NCBI RefSeq assembly: GCF_017901135.1
Contig: NZ_CP072801.1
Location: 2,601,501-2,665,500, forward strand
DNA length: 64,000 bases
Source: Thiothrix litoralis
GTDB lineage: Bacteria; Pseudomonadota; Gammaproteobacteria; Thiotrichales; Thiotrichaceae
Direction of reading: 5' to 3'
Position 1 is the first letter of the stretch. Each line of letters opens with the position of its first letter. Position numbers and translations under genes: made by a program. The notes under the pieces are model-generated. The model saw only the letters and a list, made by a program, of their open reading frames with translations, had not been told where the DNA came from and did no database searches. This document shows, in pieces, positions 19,977 through 28,643 of this stretch.

Positions 19977-21086
19977 ATGCTTATACTATCGCTAATAACA
20001 AGCTTGTGTGCGACATGGATTGCACTTCATCTATTGAAGCCCGTGGCTCATCGTGCCCGTCTTTTAGATATACCCCAAGGCCGTAAACAACACGTTGGAG
20101 CCGTCCCGCTGATCGGCGGCATGTCGATCTTCATAGGTGTCGCCAGCGCTGTCATTCTCACCCTGCCAACCGATGCTGTCCTTAGTACCTGGCTGCTGTG
20201 CTCCCTTGGCATCGTCCTGTTAGGCGTTGCAGATGATGCCGAAGACCTTTCCGTCAAATTGCGTATCACCATGCAAATATTGCTGACCTTGGCGCTGTGT
20301 ATCGGCACTGACTTATCGCTGGAAAACCTTGGTGACTTGCTGGGGCTGGGTAAAATCGACCTTGGTGTGTTCAGCTACCCCTTCACCATCCTGATCGTAC
20401 TGGGGATTATCAATGCCTTTAACATGATTGACGGCATTGACGGCTTGTTGGGTTCGGTGGCGATGGTGTTATTCCTGAGTTTGGTGATGCTGTTCAGCCC
20501 ATCCAGCCATCCAGCAGAATTAGGGGTTAGCGTGATTTTCATCGCCGCCCTGATTCCTTACTTGCTCAATAATCTGGTGTTACCACCGTTCAAACAGAAA
20601 ATTTTCATGGGTGATGCAGGCTCCATGCTGATTGGCTTGAGCGTAAGCTGGCTGCTGATCGAAGGTACACAAGGTGGCTCTGCCAATACTGCGTTCCGCC
20701 CGGTAACAGCCTTGTGGTTGATTGCCCTCCCGCTGATGGACATGGTACGGGTCATTCTGGTGCGCTTGCGGGATCGCCGCTCACCTTTTGCCGCAGGCCG
20801 CGACCACTTGCATCACTTGTTGCTGGAAATGGGCATGAGTAAATGCGCTACGATGCTGACGATGGCAACCGTTGCGGTGCTGTTGGCTAGCGTCGGGATT
20901 GTGACAGAGCACTTGCAAACCAGTGAAAGCTACATGTTCTATGGCTTCCTGCTGACCTTCCTGGCTTATCTGCTAATCGTTGCGCCCTTGGTTAACGCTG
21001 AGAAAGGTAGCCTGCAACGCTGGATGGAAGAAAAGTCGCTTACCCAAACTGCGCGGAAGATTCTTGCAAGATACGGAAATAATTAA
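19977..21086 (+). CDS. wecA: WecA-type UDP-GlcNAc:undecaprenyl-phosphate GlcNAc-1-phosphate transferase
   Basis: A 369-residue polytopic enzyme of the WecA/MraY family that makes the first lipid-linked intermediate of many O-antigens and exopolysaccharides. Hallmarks are visible: GRKQHVGAVPLIGG near residue 35, VADDAEDLS near 84, NAFNMIDGIDGL near 145, GDAGSM near 210 and the histidine-rich cytoplasmic loop AAGRDHLHHLLLEMG near 265. About eleven membrane spans are predicted. The start is preceded by GAGG. Its last 47 bp overlap the end of gspK on the other strand. The donor sugar is probably UDP-GlcNAc or a close relative. Confidence 0.9.
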   Translation: MLILSLITSLCATWIALHLLKPVAHRARLLDIPQGRKQHVGAVPLIGGMSIFIGVASAVILTLPTDAVLSTWLLCSLGIVLLGVADDAEDLSVKLRITMQILLTLALCIGTDLSLENLGDLLGLGKIDLGVFSYPFTILIVLGIINAFNMIDGIDGLLGSVAMVLFLSLVMLFSPSSHPAELGVSVIFIAALIPYLLNNLVLPPFKQKIFMGDAGSMLIGLSVSWLLIEGTQGGSANTAFRPVTALWLIALPLMDMVRVILVRLRDRRSPFAAGRDHLHHLLLEMGMSKCATMLTMATVAVLLASVGIVTEHLQTSESYMFYGFLLTFLAYLLIVAPLVNAEKGSLQRWMEEKSLTQTARKILARYGNN

Positions 21087-21939
21087 TAAAGGGTGGGGTT
21101 TGCCCCGGCCTTAAGCGCAGAGACCGCTCCTCAAAATAGGGGGGAGCGGTTTCATCGGTGTAGACCCTGAGCTGCATCCGGTACAAGGGTTGTTGACTGG
21201 CATCCCAGAAAGCGCCACCGAAATCAGGCTGCACATATTGCCCCTCTGCCTCATCCCGCTGCTGAATATACGCATCTACCTTTGCCGCATCGCCTTCAGC
21301 CAACAGCAACAAGGTTTGGCGCGGAGCCAACATCGGGTTGATGCCTTTTGCGCCGGAGTTAACCGTCAAATAACGTGTTAACGCTTTATACAGTTGTGGT
21401 GTCATACCCAGTATCTGCTGCAACTCTTCAATGCGCTCAAACGGCGCATCTTTCGCCCCAAAAGCCAAACCCTCATTCTCGTAATCAGCATCTTCCGCAC
21501 CATTCAGGCGTTTCAGGTCATCCACATCCCGGAAATCTTCCAGAATATCCAGCATATTCTGCACCGCTTGATCGTCCATTCCGGTCTGTTTCAGGATCAG
21601 TTCCAGCAGAGGGCGGCTAGCATAATTGATGTCGATCAAGCCATTTTCACCCACCACGCGGATTTCCACCTTCGCCCCCTCGTAATCCCACAGCAGCGGC
21701 GCACCACCCAGTTTGAGGGCGCGGTCTTTATTGGGCAAGAAAAGCTGCATCACGGCGTAATGCGCGGCAGCATCCGCAACAGCACGGGCTTGTGCACTGC
21801 GACGGGCGTAATCCACCATGCTGGTTTCGGTGCGGGTAGCGTAGATGAGGCTCGCAGCAAGCGTCATCATCACCATGATCATCCATAACACCACAATCAT
21901 GGCAACACCGGATTGGCGAGAAGAAACCCTATTTCGCAT
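21040..21939 (-). CDS. gspK: Type II secretion minor pseudopilin GspK
   Basis: A 299-residue large minor pseudopilin that caps the type II secretion pseudopilus together with GspI and GspJ. The prepilin peptidase site is near QSGVAMIVVLW, with the hydrophobic helix at about 12-32; GspK proteins characteristically lack the Glu at +5, as here. The periplasmic body contains the saposin-like insertion (DILEDFRDVDDLKRLNGAEDA region near 140). Its start overlaps gspJ by 11 bp. It is the last gene of the leftward gspEFGHIJK operon and overlaps the end of the convergent wecA. Confidence 0.92.
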   Translation of the reverse strand: MRNRVSSRQSGVAMIVVLWMIMVMMTLAASLIYATRTETSMVDYARRSAQARAVADAAAHYAVMQLFLPNKDRALKLGGAPLLWDYEGAKVEIRVVGENGLIDINYASRPLLELILKQTGMDDQAVQNMLDILEDFRDVDDLKRLNGAEDADYENEGLAFGAKDAPFERIEELQQILGMTPQLYKALTRYLTVNSGAKGINPMLAPRQTLLLLAEGDAAKVDAYIQQRDEAEGQYVQPDFGGAFWDASQQPLYRMQLRVYTDETAPPYFEERSLRLRPGQTPPFINYFRILQESSAQFG

Positions 21940-22546
21940 AATCAGTTACCTGTGGCAAGTCCACCAACATTTCAGGCCAAGCGCGTTCCTGATCTTCCAG
22001 CCTCAGCTTCAGCATATTCGGGTAACGCGGCTTGTCTTCCCAATCGCTTGTCCAATCGGCATCTTTACCTTCTTCTTCCGCGCCAAAATACTCAAAATCA
22101 GCGTCTTTTAAACCATCGAACACCAGCACGGGTTCGGCATCCTTGAAGGCTTCATCCCAAGTCAGTTCCGGGCGATAAGGTGCAAACAGCATTTCCAGCT
22201 TTTTGCCCGCTTTGCTGGAGACAATATTGAGTTCGATCAGAAATACCCCGCCCTGATGCTGCAAGGGTTGCAGCGGCGCGGCATAACGCAGGGATGTAGC
22301 AGTCCCTTCAAAAGCATACACCTTCGCTTCTTTTTTGCCCGTTATCTTCACCACCATCGCCTGACTCAATTGACGACGCAAGAAATCGGCAATCAGCCGC
22401 ATGTCTTCGGTTTTATTGATGCGCGTATCCGCTGCATCCCAACCACGACTAATCGTATTGAAGCTGGCAAACAGGGCAAGAAACAGCAAGGAAACCAGCG
22501 CGAAAGAAATCAGCATTTCCAGCAGGGTGAAACCACGTTGCCTCAT
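21929..22546 (-). CDS. gspJ: Type II secretion minor pseudopilin GspJ
   Basis: A 205-residue minor pseudopilin. It begins MRQRGFTLLEMLISFALVSL: a very short leader, cleavage after Gly5, Glu at +5 of the mature protein, then the conserved hydrophobic helix. The body contains the GspJ-like WDAADTRINKTEDMRL segment. It forms the tip complex with GspI and GspK. It overlaps gspK by 11 bp and gspI by 4 bp, indicating translational coupling. Confidence 0.92.
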   Translation of the reverse strand: MRQRGFTLLEMLISFALVSLLFLALFASFNTISRGWDAADTRINKTEDMRLIADFLRRQLSQAMVVKITGKKEAKVYAFEGTATSLRYAAPLQPLQHQGGVFLIELNIVSSKAGKKLEMLFAPYRPELTWDEAFKDAEPVLVFDGLKDADFEYFGAEEEGKDADWTSDWEDKPRYPNMLKLRLEDQERAWPEMLVDLPQVTDYAK

Positions 22547-22938
22547 GACTTTTCCCCAAAGCGCAAGGATGACAAGTGGAACTCTCGCGACTTATCGCCA
22601 CTCTTCCACGTCACCACCACTTCTACCCGGTACAATTGCAATGGTAAAGGCAGCTTTTCCATTTCATCACTGAGTTTAATCGGTGCCATTTGCACTTCCC
22701 AACGGTAGCCAGAGCCTTTTTCTTCGCCACTCTCGTTGCCATCCTGGACTTCGATTTCATTGCCGACAGTAGCGAGGCGCGACTCGGCAACCTGTACCGC
22801 GAAACTGTATTCGTCTGATAGCGCCACACTGTTCATTGACGAACCAAACAGTTGCAAAATAACGCCCACCACCAAGCCCATCACCACGAAGGCGACCATC
22901 ACTTCCAGCAGGGAAAAACCTTTATTGAATCGAGACAC
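22543..22938 (-). CDS. gspI: Type II secretion minor pseudopilin GspI
   Basis: A 131-residue minor pseudopilin beginning MSRFNKGFSLLEVMVAFVVM, with the prepilin cleavage site after Gly7 and Glu at +5. The remainder is a short beta-rich domain with AESRLATVGNEI typical of GspI. It nucleates the pseudopilus tip with GspJ and GspK. The start overlaps gspH by 17 bp and the stop overlaps gspJ by 4 bp. Confidence 0.92.
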   Translation of the reverse strand: MSRFNKGFSLLEVMVAFVVMGLVVGVILQLFGSSMNSVALSDEYSFAVQVAESRLATVGNEIEVQDGNESGEEKGSGYRWEVQMAPIKLSDEMEKLPLPLQLYRVEVVVTWKSGDKSREFHLSSLRFGEKS

Positions 22939-23386
22939 GCCCCGTCACCCATTCCACGTTGACCTTGTAGGTCTGTTGATTGTGCGTCAGTTCCACCGAA
23001 CCGCCCGTGGAACTGCCATCAGGAAAAAAGCGAATACCGCCCTGATTGGCGGCATCCACTTCAGCGGAGGCTGTGTTGATTTTGGCGGTAATTGACGGGC
23101 TAAGGCTGCGCTCAGCATCCGCAGCTCCGCCGTCTATCCAGAAACGTTTTTCTTGGATATTCATCTTCCACAAAGTTGGCTGCTGGCGCATCACCGCCTG
23201 AGCACGCGCATGGCGCAAACTCGCCGCGACTTCCCGACTGCTTTTGCGCAATACCGGGCCTTCACTCACGGAAGTCGCCACGACCCCCATCAGCAACGCC
23301 CCCAGCACTAACACAATCAGAACTTCGAGAAGAGTGAAGCCCTTATTGCGACCCGCCTTATTTCTGCCAGAGGCTAATATCGGCAT
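22922..23386 (-). CDS. gspH: Type II secretion pseudopilin GspH
   Basis: A 154-residue pseudopilin. The leader MPILASGRNKAGRNKG is followed by FTLLEVLIVLVLGALL with Glu +5, then a body ending EWVTGRVSIQ. I chose the ATG at 23386, which has GAAGG 5 nt upstream and a leader of normal length; the open frame continues to 23491, but that would overlap gspG by 134 bp and give an implausibly long leader. It overlaps gspG by 29 bp at its start and gspI by 17 bp at its end. Confidence 0.87.
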   Translation of the reverse strand: MPILASGRNKAGRNKGFTLLEVLIVLVLGALLMGVVATSVSEGPVLRKSSREVAASLRHARAQAVMRQQPTLWKMNIQEKRFWIDGGAADAERSLSPSITAKINTASAEVDAANQGGIRFFPDGSSTGGSVELTHNQQTYKVNVEWVTGRVSIQ

Positions 23387-23807
23387 CGTCGCCTTCACCA
23401 CCGGCTGCGCCATCCGCACCAAACGAAAGCAGGTCATAGGGTTGACTGTTGCTGCCGGGGCGCTTGTATTGGTATTCATTATTCCACGCATCTTTAGGCA
23501 CTTCGCCTTTTTTCAGATAAGGGCCATTCCAGCCCCGGGCGCTGGAAGGCGCTGTCACCAGTGCTTTCAAGCCATCAGCCGAGGTGGGGTAACTGCCTAC
23601 TTCCAAACGGTACATATCCAGCGCGGCGCTGATATTTTCAATTTGCACCTTGGAGGATTGCGTTTTGCCTTTACCCAGATATTTCATCGCCTGTGGCCCC
23701 ACGATCCCGGCGATCAGGCCGAGGATAACCAGCACGATCATCAATTCGATCAGGCTGAAGCCGCGTTGTTGGGTAGACAGGCAGGGTTTAGAGAATTGTG
23801 ACTTCAT
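23358..23807 (-). CDS. gspG: Type II secretion major pseudopilin GspG
   Basis: A 149-residue major pseudopilin that polymerises into the secretion piston. The leader ends CLSTQQRG, followed by FSLIELMIVLVILGLIAG with Glu +5. The conserved GspG calcium-site region is present (YPTSADGLKALV near 78 and PKDAWNNEYQY near 107, with SFGADGAAGGEGDDADI near the end). The family length and order are textbook. It is encoded 24 bp after gspF. Confidence 0.95.
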   Translation of the reverse strand: MKSQFSKPCLSTQQRGFSLIELMIVLVILGLIAGIVGPQAMKYLGKGKTQSSKVQIENISAALDMYRLEVGSYPTSADGLKALVTAPSSARGWNGPYLKKGEVPKDAWNNEYQYKRPGSNSQPYDLLSFGADGAAGGEGDDADISLWQK

Positions 23808-23831
23808 TATTAACTCCTTGTTATTATTTCA

Positions 23832-25067
23832 CTATTTTACCAAATCGGCCATATTGATCATCGGCAACAATACCGAACCAATAATCACCAGAATGGCAAG
23901 CGCCATGACTAGAATCAGCAGCGGTTCGAGCAGCGCCAGCATCTGTTTCACGGACGTTTTGACTTCATCGTCATAAATATCGGCCACTTCACGCAGCAAG
24001 TCTTCCATGCGCCCGGTTTCTTCACCGACGCGCAGCATGTGCAAAGCGTAAGGGGGGAACACACCCTTGGCCAATAATGTACGGGTCAGGCTTTCCCCTT
24101 GCTTAAGGCTATCCGCCGATTCTTCGACGGCCGTCGCCATCACCCGGTTGCCAATGGTATTTTTGGCGATTTTCAACGCCCCCAACAGCGGCACACCATT
24201 GTGTAACAGCGTCCCCAGACTGCGGGAAAAACGTGCTGTTTCCACTTTGCCAATCAAGTCGCCCACGACTGGCCAACGCAACATGCTGCGGTCAAGCCCT
24301 GTACGTGCCTTTTCATTGGAAAGCACGTACTGCACCAACATCAGCATCAGCAAGAAACCACCCAATACTGCCCACCAGTAATGCTGCAAGGTGGCAGCCG
24401 CCCCCATGACCACTTTGGTAATCGTCGGCAATTCCGCCCCCATATCGCCAAACATCTGGGCAAATTGCGGCACGACAAAGGTCAGCAAAGCAAAGATCGA
24501 CACCACCGCCACGAAGGCAAGAATAGCGGGGTAAATCAGCGCCGAAATCACCGTGCCGCGCAATTCTTTGGCTCGCGCCATGTAATCGACCAAACGCGCC
24601 AGCGCATCATCAATGGAACCACCCGCTTCCCCGGCACGCACCATATTGATGTAGAAACGTGAAAACTTGCCACTCTCATCCAGTGAATCAGCAAAACGCT
24701 TGCCGCTGCGCACGTTATTCTGAATCCCTTGCACCAGCTCCAGTACGGGTGGTTTTTCACCGATTTCCAGCAAAATGCCCAAGGCGCGATCGAGTGGTAG
24801 CCCAGCTCGAAGCATGGTGGAGAGTTGCTGGGTCAGTGCCATGATGTCGGGCTGACTGACTGTTTTACTGGCAAACAGCTTCGCGGATTTCTTAGCAGAA
24901 GCGGCTTGATTCCCACTCGCCACCGCCGCTTTGCCCGCGACGATTTTGATGGGGATTAGCCCTTGGGCGTGCAGATTTTCAGCGGCTTGCGCTTCACTCG
25001 CGGCTTCAAGAACACCCTCTTTGGCAACGCCTTGCGGGGTGATGGCCTTGTAACTATACGCTGGCAT
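23832..25067 (-). CDS. gspF: Type II secretion inner-membrane protein GspF
   Basis: A 411-residue platform protein that couples the GspE ATPase to pseudopilus assembly. It opens MPAYSYKAITPQGVAKEG; two repeated cytoplasmic helical domains (LSTMLRAGLPLDRALGIL near 88 and FSRSLGTLLHNGVPLLGALK near 285) alternate with three membrane helices, as expected. The start overlaps the gspE stop by 14 bp. Confidence 0.95.
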   Translation of the reverse strand: MPAYSYKAITPQGVAKEGVLEAASEAQAAENLHAQGLIPIKIVAGKAAVASGNQAASAKKSAKLFASKTVSQPDIMALTQQLSTMLRAGLPLDRALGILLEIGEKPPVLELVQGIQNNVRSGKRFADSLDESGKFSRFYINMVRAGEAGGSIDDALARLVDYMARAKELRGTVISALIYPAILAFVAVVSIFALLTFVVPQFAQMFGDMGAELPTITKVVMGAAATLQHYWWAVLGGFLLMLMLVQYVLSNEKARTGLDRSMLRWPVVGDLIGKVETARFSRSLGTLLHNGVPLLGALKIAKNTIGNRVMATAVEESADSLKQGESLTRTLLAKGVFPPYALHMLRVGEETGRMEDLLREVADIYDDEVKTSVKQMLALLEPLLILVMALAILVIIGSVLLPMINMADLVK

Positions 25068-26784
25068 TCGGGGTTTCCTCCGCGACGCGCAGCACTTCTT
25101 CCAAGGTGGTCACGCCTTTGAGTGCTTTCATCAGGCCATCTTCGTACATGGTGCGCATCCCGCCTTTACGCGCCTGTTCCTGCAAGACGCCTGCATCTTC
25201 GTGCTTGAGAATCAGGCGGCGCAGCGGGTCATCCATGATCAAGACTTCGTGAATGGCACTACGCCCTTTGTAACCGGAATTGTTGCAAGCGCTGCACCCT
25301 TTGGCGTGCCACAAACGCATCTCACCTTCCGGCTGGTATTGGCGTAAGCCCAGTTCCTGCTCGATTTCCGGCAATACCGGGTAGGATTCGCGGCATTGCG
25401 GGCATAAACGCCGTACCAGACGTTGCGCCAGAATACCGTTGACCGTGGAGGTGAGCAGGTAATCTTCCAGCCCCATGTCCATCAAACGGGTAATGCCGCT
25501 GGCAGCGTCGTTGGTGTGCAAGGTGGATAACACCAAATGCCCAGTCAGCGCGGACTGGATCGCGATACGCGCGGTTTCCACGTCACGCATTTCCCCGATC
25601 ATGATCACGTCCGGGTCCTGACGCACGATGGAACGTAAGGCATCGGCGAAATTGAGGCCGATTTTCGGGTTGGCCTGAATCTGGTTAATACCTTCCAGCT
25701 CGTATTCCACCGGGTCTTCAACGGTCAGCACTTTATTTTCCGGGGTATTCAACTGGGTCAGCGCGGAATACAGCGTGGTGGTTTTCCCCGAACCCGTGGG
25801 GCCTGTGACCAGAATAACGCCGTGGGGGGCATCCAGTTGTTGCTGCACTTTGCGCAAGTTATCGTCGGAAAAGCCCAGGGTATTCAGGTCAAGTTTGACG
25901 CTGTGTTTATCCAGCAAACGCATGACCACGCTTTCGCCGTGCATGGTGGGCACAGTCGATACCCGCATGTCGATTTCCTTGCCTTGGGCGCGGAGCTGGA
26001 TACGCCCGTCTTGCGGTAAGCGGCGCTCAGCAATGTTCAGCCGCGCCATCAGCTTGAGGCGGGAAATGATCGCGGCGGTTAATTGTGGTGGGGGGGATTC
26101 GACTTCATGGATGACACCATCAATCCGGTAACGGACTTTGAGGTGGCTCTCGAACGGCTCGATGTGAATATCGGAAGCCCGCTGCGTCATGGCGCTGGTC
26201 ATGATCTGGTTCACCAGACGGATAACCGGCGCTTCACTCGCCATATCTTTGAGGTGTTCCACGTCATCAGAGTGATTGTCGTGGCTGGTAATCTCGAAAT
26301 CGTCATCACCGCCGGAGCCATCTTTCTTACTGGCTTCAGCACCGTACAAGCGTTCAATATTGGCGCGGATTTCGCTCGGCAAGCCTAGCAGCGGCTCCAC
26401 CAGCTTGCCGCTGGCCATACAGATGGCTTGGCAAGTAAAGGCATCTTGTGGGTTGGACATGGCCACCACAATACGCTCATCGCCTGCCTGTAACGGCACA
26501 ATTTCAGCATTACGCATGTAATTGACAGCGATACCGGGGTTTTCGACCGCAATGGAGGGATAGTCTTTGCTCAAGGCCATGCGCACGTTCAAATGACGTG
26601 ACAGCACGAAAGCCACTTCCTGTTCGGTGAGCATTCCCAGTCGAACCAAGACGCTGCCCAGTGGCTGGCGTATTTCAGCCTGCGCACGTAACGCACGATC
26701 CAGATCAACGGGTTTTAATTTGCCTAGTTTGACCAGCCTTTCGCCAAACAGTGCGGCTGGAGCATGGGATGTCGCAACCTGCAT
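25054..26784 (-). CDS. gspE: Type II secretion ATPase GspE
   Basis: A 576-residue cytoplasmic hexameric ATPase. It has an N-terminal T2SSE_N domain (about 1-150), Walker A GPTGSGKTTTLYSAL near residue 330, the Asp box GEMRDVETARIA near 392, the His box STLHTNDAASGI near 417, and the zinc-binding cysteines as CPQC near 455 and CSACNNSGYKGR near 490. All motifs are intact. It heads the leftward operon E-F-G-H-I-J-K. The genes gspC, gspD, gspL and gspM, needed for a working system, are absent from this block and must lie elsewhere. Confidence 0.95.
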   Translation of the reverse strand: MQVATSHAPAALFGERLVKLGKLKPVDLDRALRAQAEIRQPLGSVLVRLGMLTEQEVAFVLSRHLNVRMALSKDYPSIAVENPGIAVNYMRNAEIVPLQAGDERIVVAMSNPQDAFTCQAICMASGKLVEPLLGLPSEIRANIERLYGAEASKKDGSGGDDDFEITSHDNHSDDVEHLKDMASEAPVIRLVNQIMTSAMTQRASDIHIEPFESHLKVRYRIDGVIHEVESPPPQLTAAIISRLKLMARLNIAERRLPQDGRIQLRAQGKEIDMRVSTVPTMHGESVVMRLLDKHSVKLDLNTLGFSDDNLRKVQQQLDAPHGVILVTGPTGSGKTTTLYSALTQLNTPENKVLTVEDPVEYELEGINQIQANPKIGLNFADALRSIVRQDPDVIMIGEMRDVETARIAIQSALTGHLVLSTLHTNDAASGITRLMDMGLEDYLLTSTVNGILAQRLVRRLCPQCRESYPVLPEIEQELGLRQYQPEGEMRLWHAKGCSACNNSGYKGRSAIHEVLIMDDPLRRLILKHEDAGVLQEQARKGGMRTMYEDGLMKALKGVTTLEEVLRVAEETPNASV

Positions 26785-26882
26785 GATGATGTATCTTTCT
26801 TATTATAATGCGACCCCATTCTAGGGATGGGCGGGAAACATGCAAGCAGTTTCCCCCTGAACGGTCAGAAAAATGCTACCGC

Positions 26883-27398
26883 TTATAGACCAGAACTTCC
26901 CATAAAGACCGCACTACCGATACCAATCACAAACAGTCCGAGCATCAATACGATGAAGATCAGCGCCATAATGCCGATCAGTTTCCAGAAACTGGCTTGC
27001 TGATCCAGCGCCGCTTCCAGATCGGTAACACTCAGGGAACTGACTGCCCGTTTGATGGAACCGGCATAACGCAGCAAGTACAGCGACGCCATGAAATAAA
27101 TGGCAGCAAACACCAAATACATCACGCCCATGCCGATCATGACACCAGCACCCGCCATTGCGCCCAGTTGCTCCGCTTCGGCTCCTTCCAAACCGCTCAT
27201 CATGGTGCTACCCATCAGTATTGGCACAGCGATCACCGCCATCAGCGCTGCACTAATGAAACCCACAATAGCGAGTAGCAATACCCACGGACGAGTTTTT
27301 TTCAAGGCATTAATAATGGCATCGGTAAGCACACCACTACCACCCGCAACATCACGAACCGTTGAACGAGGTGTGGCGAAAGCGTCTTGAACACTCAT
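26883..27398 (-). CDS. DUF5362-like membrane protein
   Basis: A 171-residue hydrophobic protein with four likely membrane helices: WVLLLAIVGFISAALMAVIA near 38, an Ala/Gly/Met-rich pair near 80-115, and the terminal IGIMALIFIVLMLGLFVIG. Between them are LRYAGSIKRAVSS and TDLEAALDQQASFWK, a pattern seen in the uncharacterised DUF5362 family. The function is unknown. It is transcribed in the same direction as gspE, 98 bp upstream of it. A 7-bp inverted repeat lies between the two genes. Confidence 0.65.
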   Translation of the reverse strand: MSVQDAFATPRSTVRDVAGGSGVLTDAIINALKKTRPWVLLLAIVGFISAALMAVIAVPILMGSTMMSGLEGAEAEQLGAMAGAGVMIGMGVMYLVFAAIYFMASLYLLRYAGSIKRAVSSLSVTDLEAALDQQASFWKLIGIMALIFIVLMLGLFVIGIGSAVFMGSSGL

Positions 27399-27500
27399 AA
27401 CTATTTTTCCTTTTATCGTAAAAAGTATTCAATTTAGCACCAAATCAGGCGTAATACCCACCTTCACAGACAAAGCGTACTAACCTTGCAAGGCATGGAT

Positions 27501-28643
27501 ATGTCATTTACCAAAATAACCACAGCCGGGTATTTGCTGGCACTGCTAACACTACCCACCACACTGGTAGCGGCGGATAACGGCAAACTGGTGATTGTGC
27601 TGGATGCTTCCAACAGCATGTGGGGACAGACCAACGGCTTCCACAAAATTACCCAAGCACGCCTCGGCCTTGAAGCCTTGCTGGCGCAACAACCCGCGCA
27701 CGCCACTATTGGCCTGATGACCTATGGCAACCGTTATAAATCGGACTGTAACGACATCAGCGTTGTAGCAACACCCGGCGAACAGGACATCCCCAGCCTA
27801 ATACAACACATCAACGGCATTGCTCCTTACGGACGTTCCCCCATCAGTGCAGCGTTGGAACAGGCCGCCAACTTGTTGAATGGCGAAGGTAATATTGTGC
27901 TGGTCAGCGATGGCCCGGAAAGTTGCCAAGGTGACCCCTGCGCTACTGCCGCACGCCTGAAAGCGGATAACCCCGCTGTGCAGATACACGTTTTATCGTT
28001 TGAAAATGTGGCCAGTGAAACCAGTCTGCATTGTCTGGCAGACAACACGGGCGGACATTTCGCCCTGATTGGCGATGCCAGCCAGCTTGCCCAGCAACTG
28101 TTGCCAGCCCCCGCACCGCTCCCCGCCCCGGAAAGTACGGCTGGCGCTGACAACACCCCTGCCACCCTGACACTCAGTGCCAGCGCCAGTGGCAGCGATA
28201 ATAACCTCACCGCCAGTTACCTGATTTATACTGACAAGGGCGAGCACGTTGCCAGCCTCACCGCCCGCACCGAAGCCAGCCAAGTGTTACCACCGGGCAA
28301 GTATCAGATCAACGTGTTATGGCGTACCACCAAACAGCAAACCACGCTGGAACTGACACCGGGACAAACCCTGTCCCAGCATTTCGACCTTGGCGTGATG
28401 GGCAAGCTGCGGCTGGAGGCACTCAATGCCCAACAACAGCCAGTAGACGCCAGTTTCACCCTTTACTCCCCCACAGGTGACTACCTTGCTGAACACTTAT
28501 TGAAAGCTCAAATCAGCGACACACTACCCATCGGCACTTACCGCATCAAAGCCAACCTTGGCGCGGAATCGCAAGAAACCCAACTCGCCATCAACCCGAC
28601 CGGCGAAACCGTACACACCTTCCAGTTCAGGCAGGCGCAATGA
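27501..28643 (+). CDS. Secreted von Willebrand factor A domain protein
   Basis: A 380-residue protein with a Sec signal peptide (LLALLTLPTTLVAAD) followed by a VWA domain. The metal-ion site DxSxS is intact in VIVLDASNSMWG, with MTYGNRYKSDC near 70 and LVSDGPESCQGDPC near 135 completing the fold. Two beta-sandwich repeats follow a Pro/Ala linker from about residue 205, the first with LPPGKYQINVLW and the second with LPIGTYRIKANL. I used the ATG at 27501, which has AAGG 7 nt upstream. It is probably periplasmic or surface-exposed, binding a partner protein through a divalent metal; the partner is unknown. Its 3' end overlaps the convergent DUF3025 gene by 17 bp. Confidence 0.8.
   Translation: MSFTKITTAGYLLALLTLPTTLVAADNGKLVIVLDASNSMWGQTNGFHKITQARLGLEALLAQQPAHATIGLMTYGNRYKSDCNDISVVATPGEQDIPSLIQHINGIAPYGRSPISAALEQAANLLNGEGNIVLVSDGPESCQGDPCATAARLKADNPAVQIHVLSFENVASETSLHCLADNTGGHFALIGDASQLAQQLLPAPAPLPAPESTAGADNTPATLTLSASASGSDNNLTASYLIYTDKGEHVASLTARTEASQVLPPGKYQINVLWRTTKQQTTLELTPGQTLSQHFDLGVMGKLRLEALNAQQQPVDASFTLYSPTGDYLAEHLLKAQISDTLPIGTYRIKANLGAESQETQLAINPTGETVHTFQFRQAQ

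Noticed and set aside
26833-26855. GGGAAAC / GTTTCCC inverted repeat as a terminator between the DUF5362 gene and gspE
   Set aside because: Only 7 bp of stem and no T-tract on either strand; could be chance.
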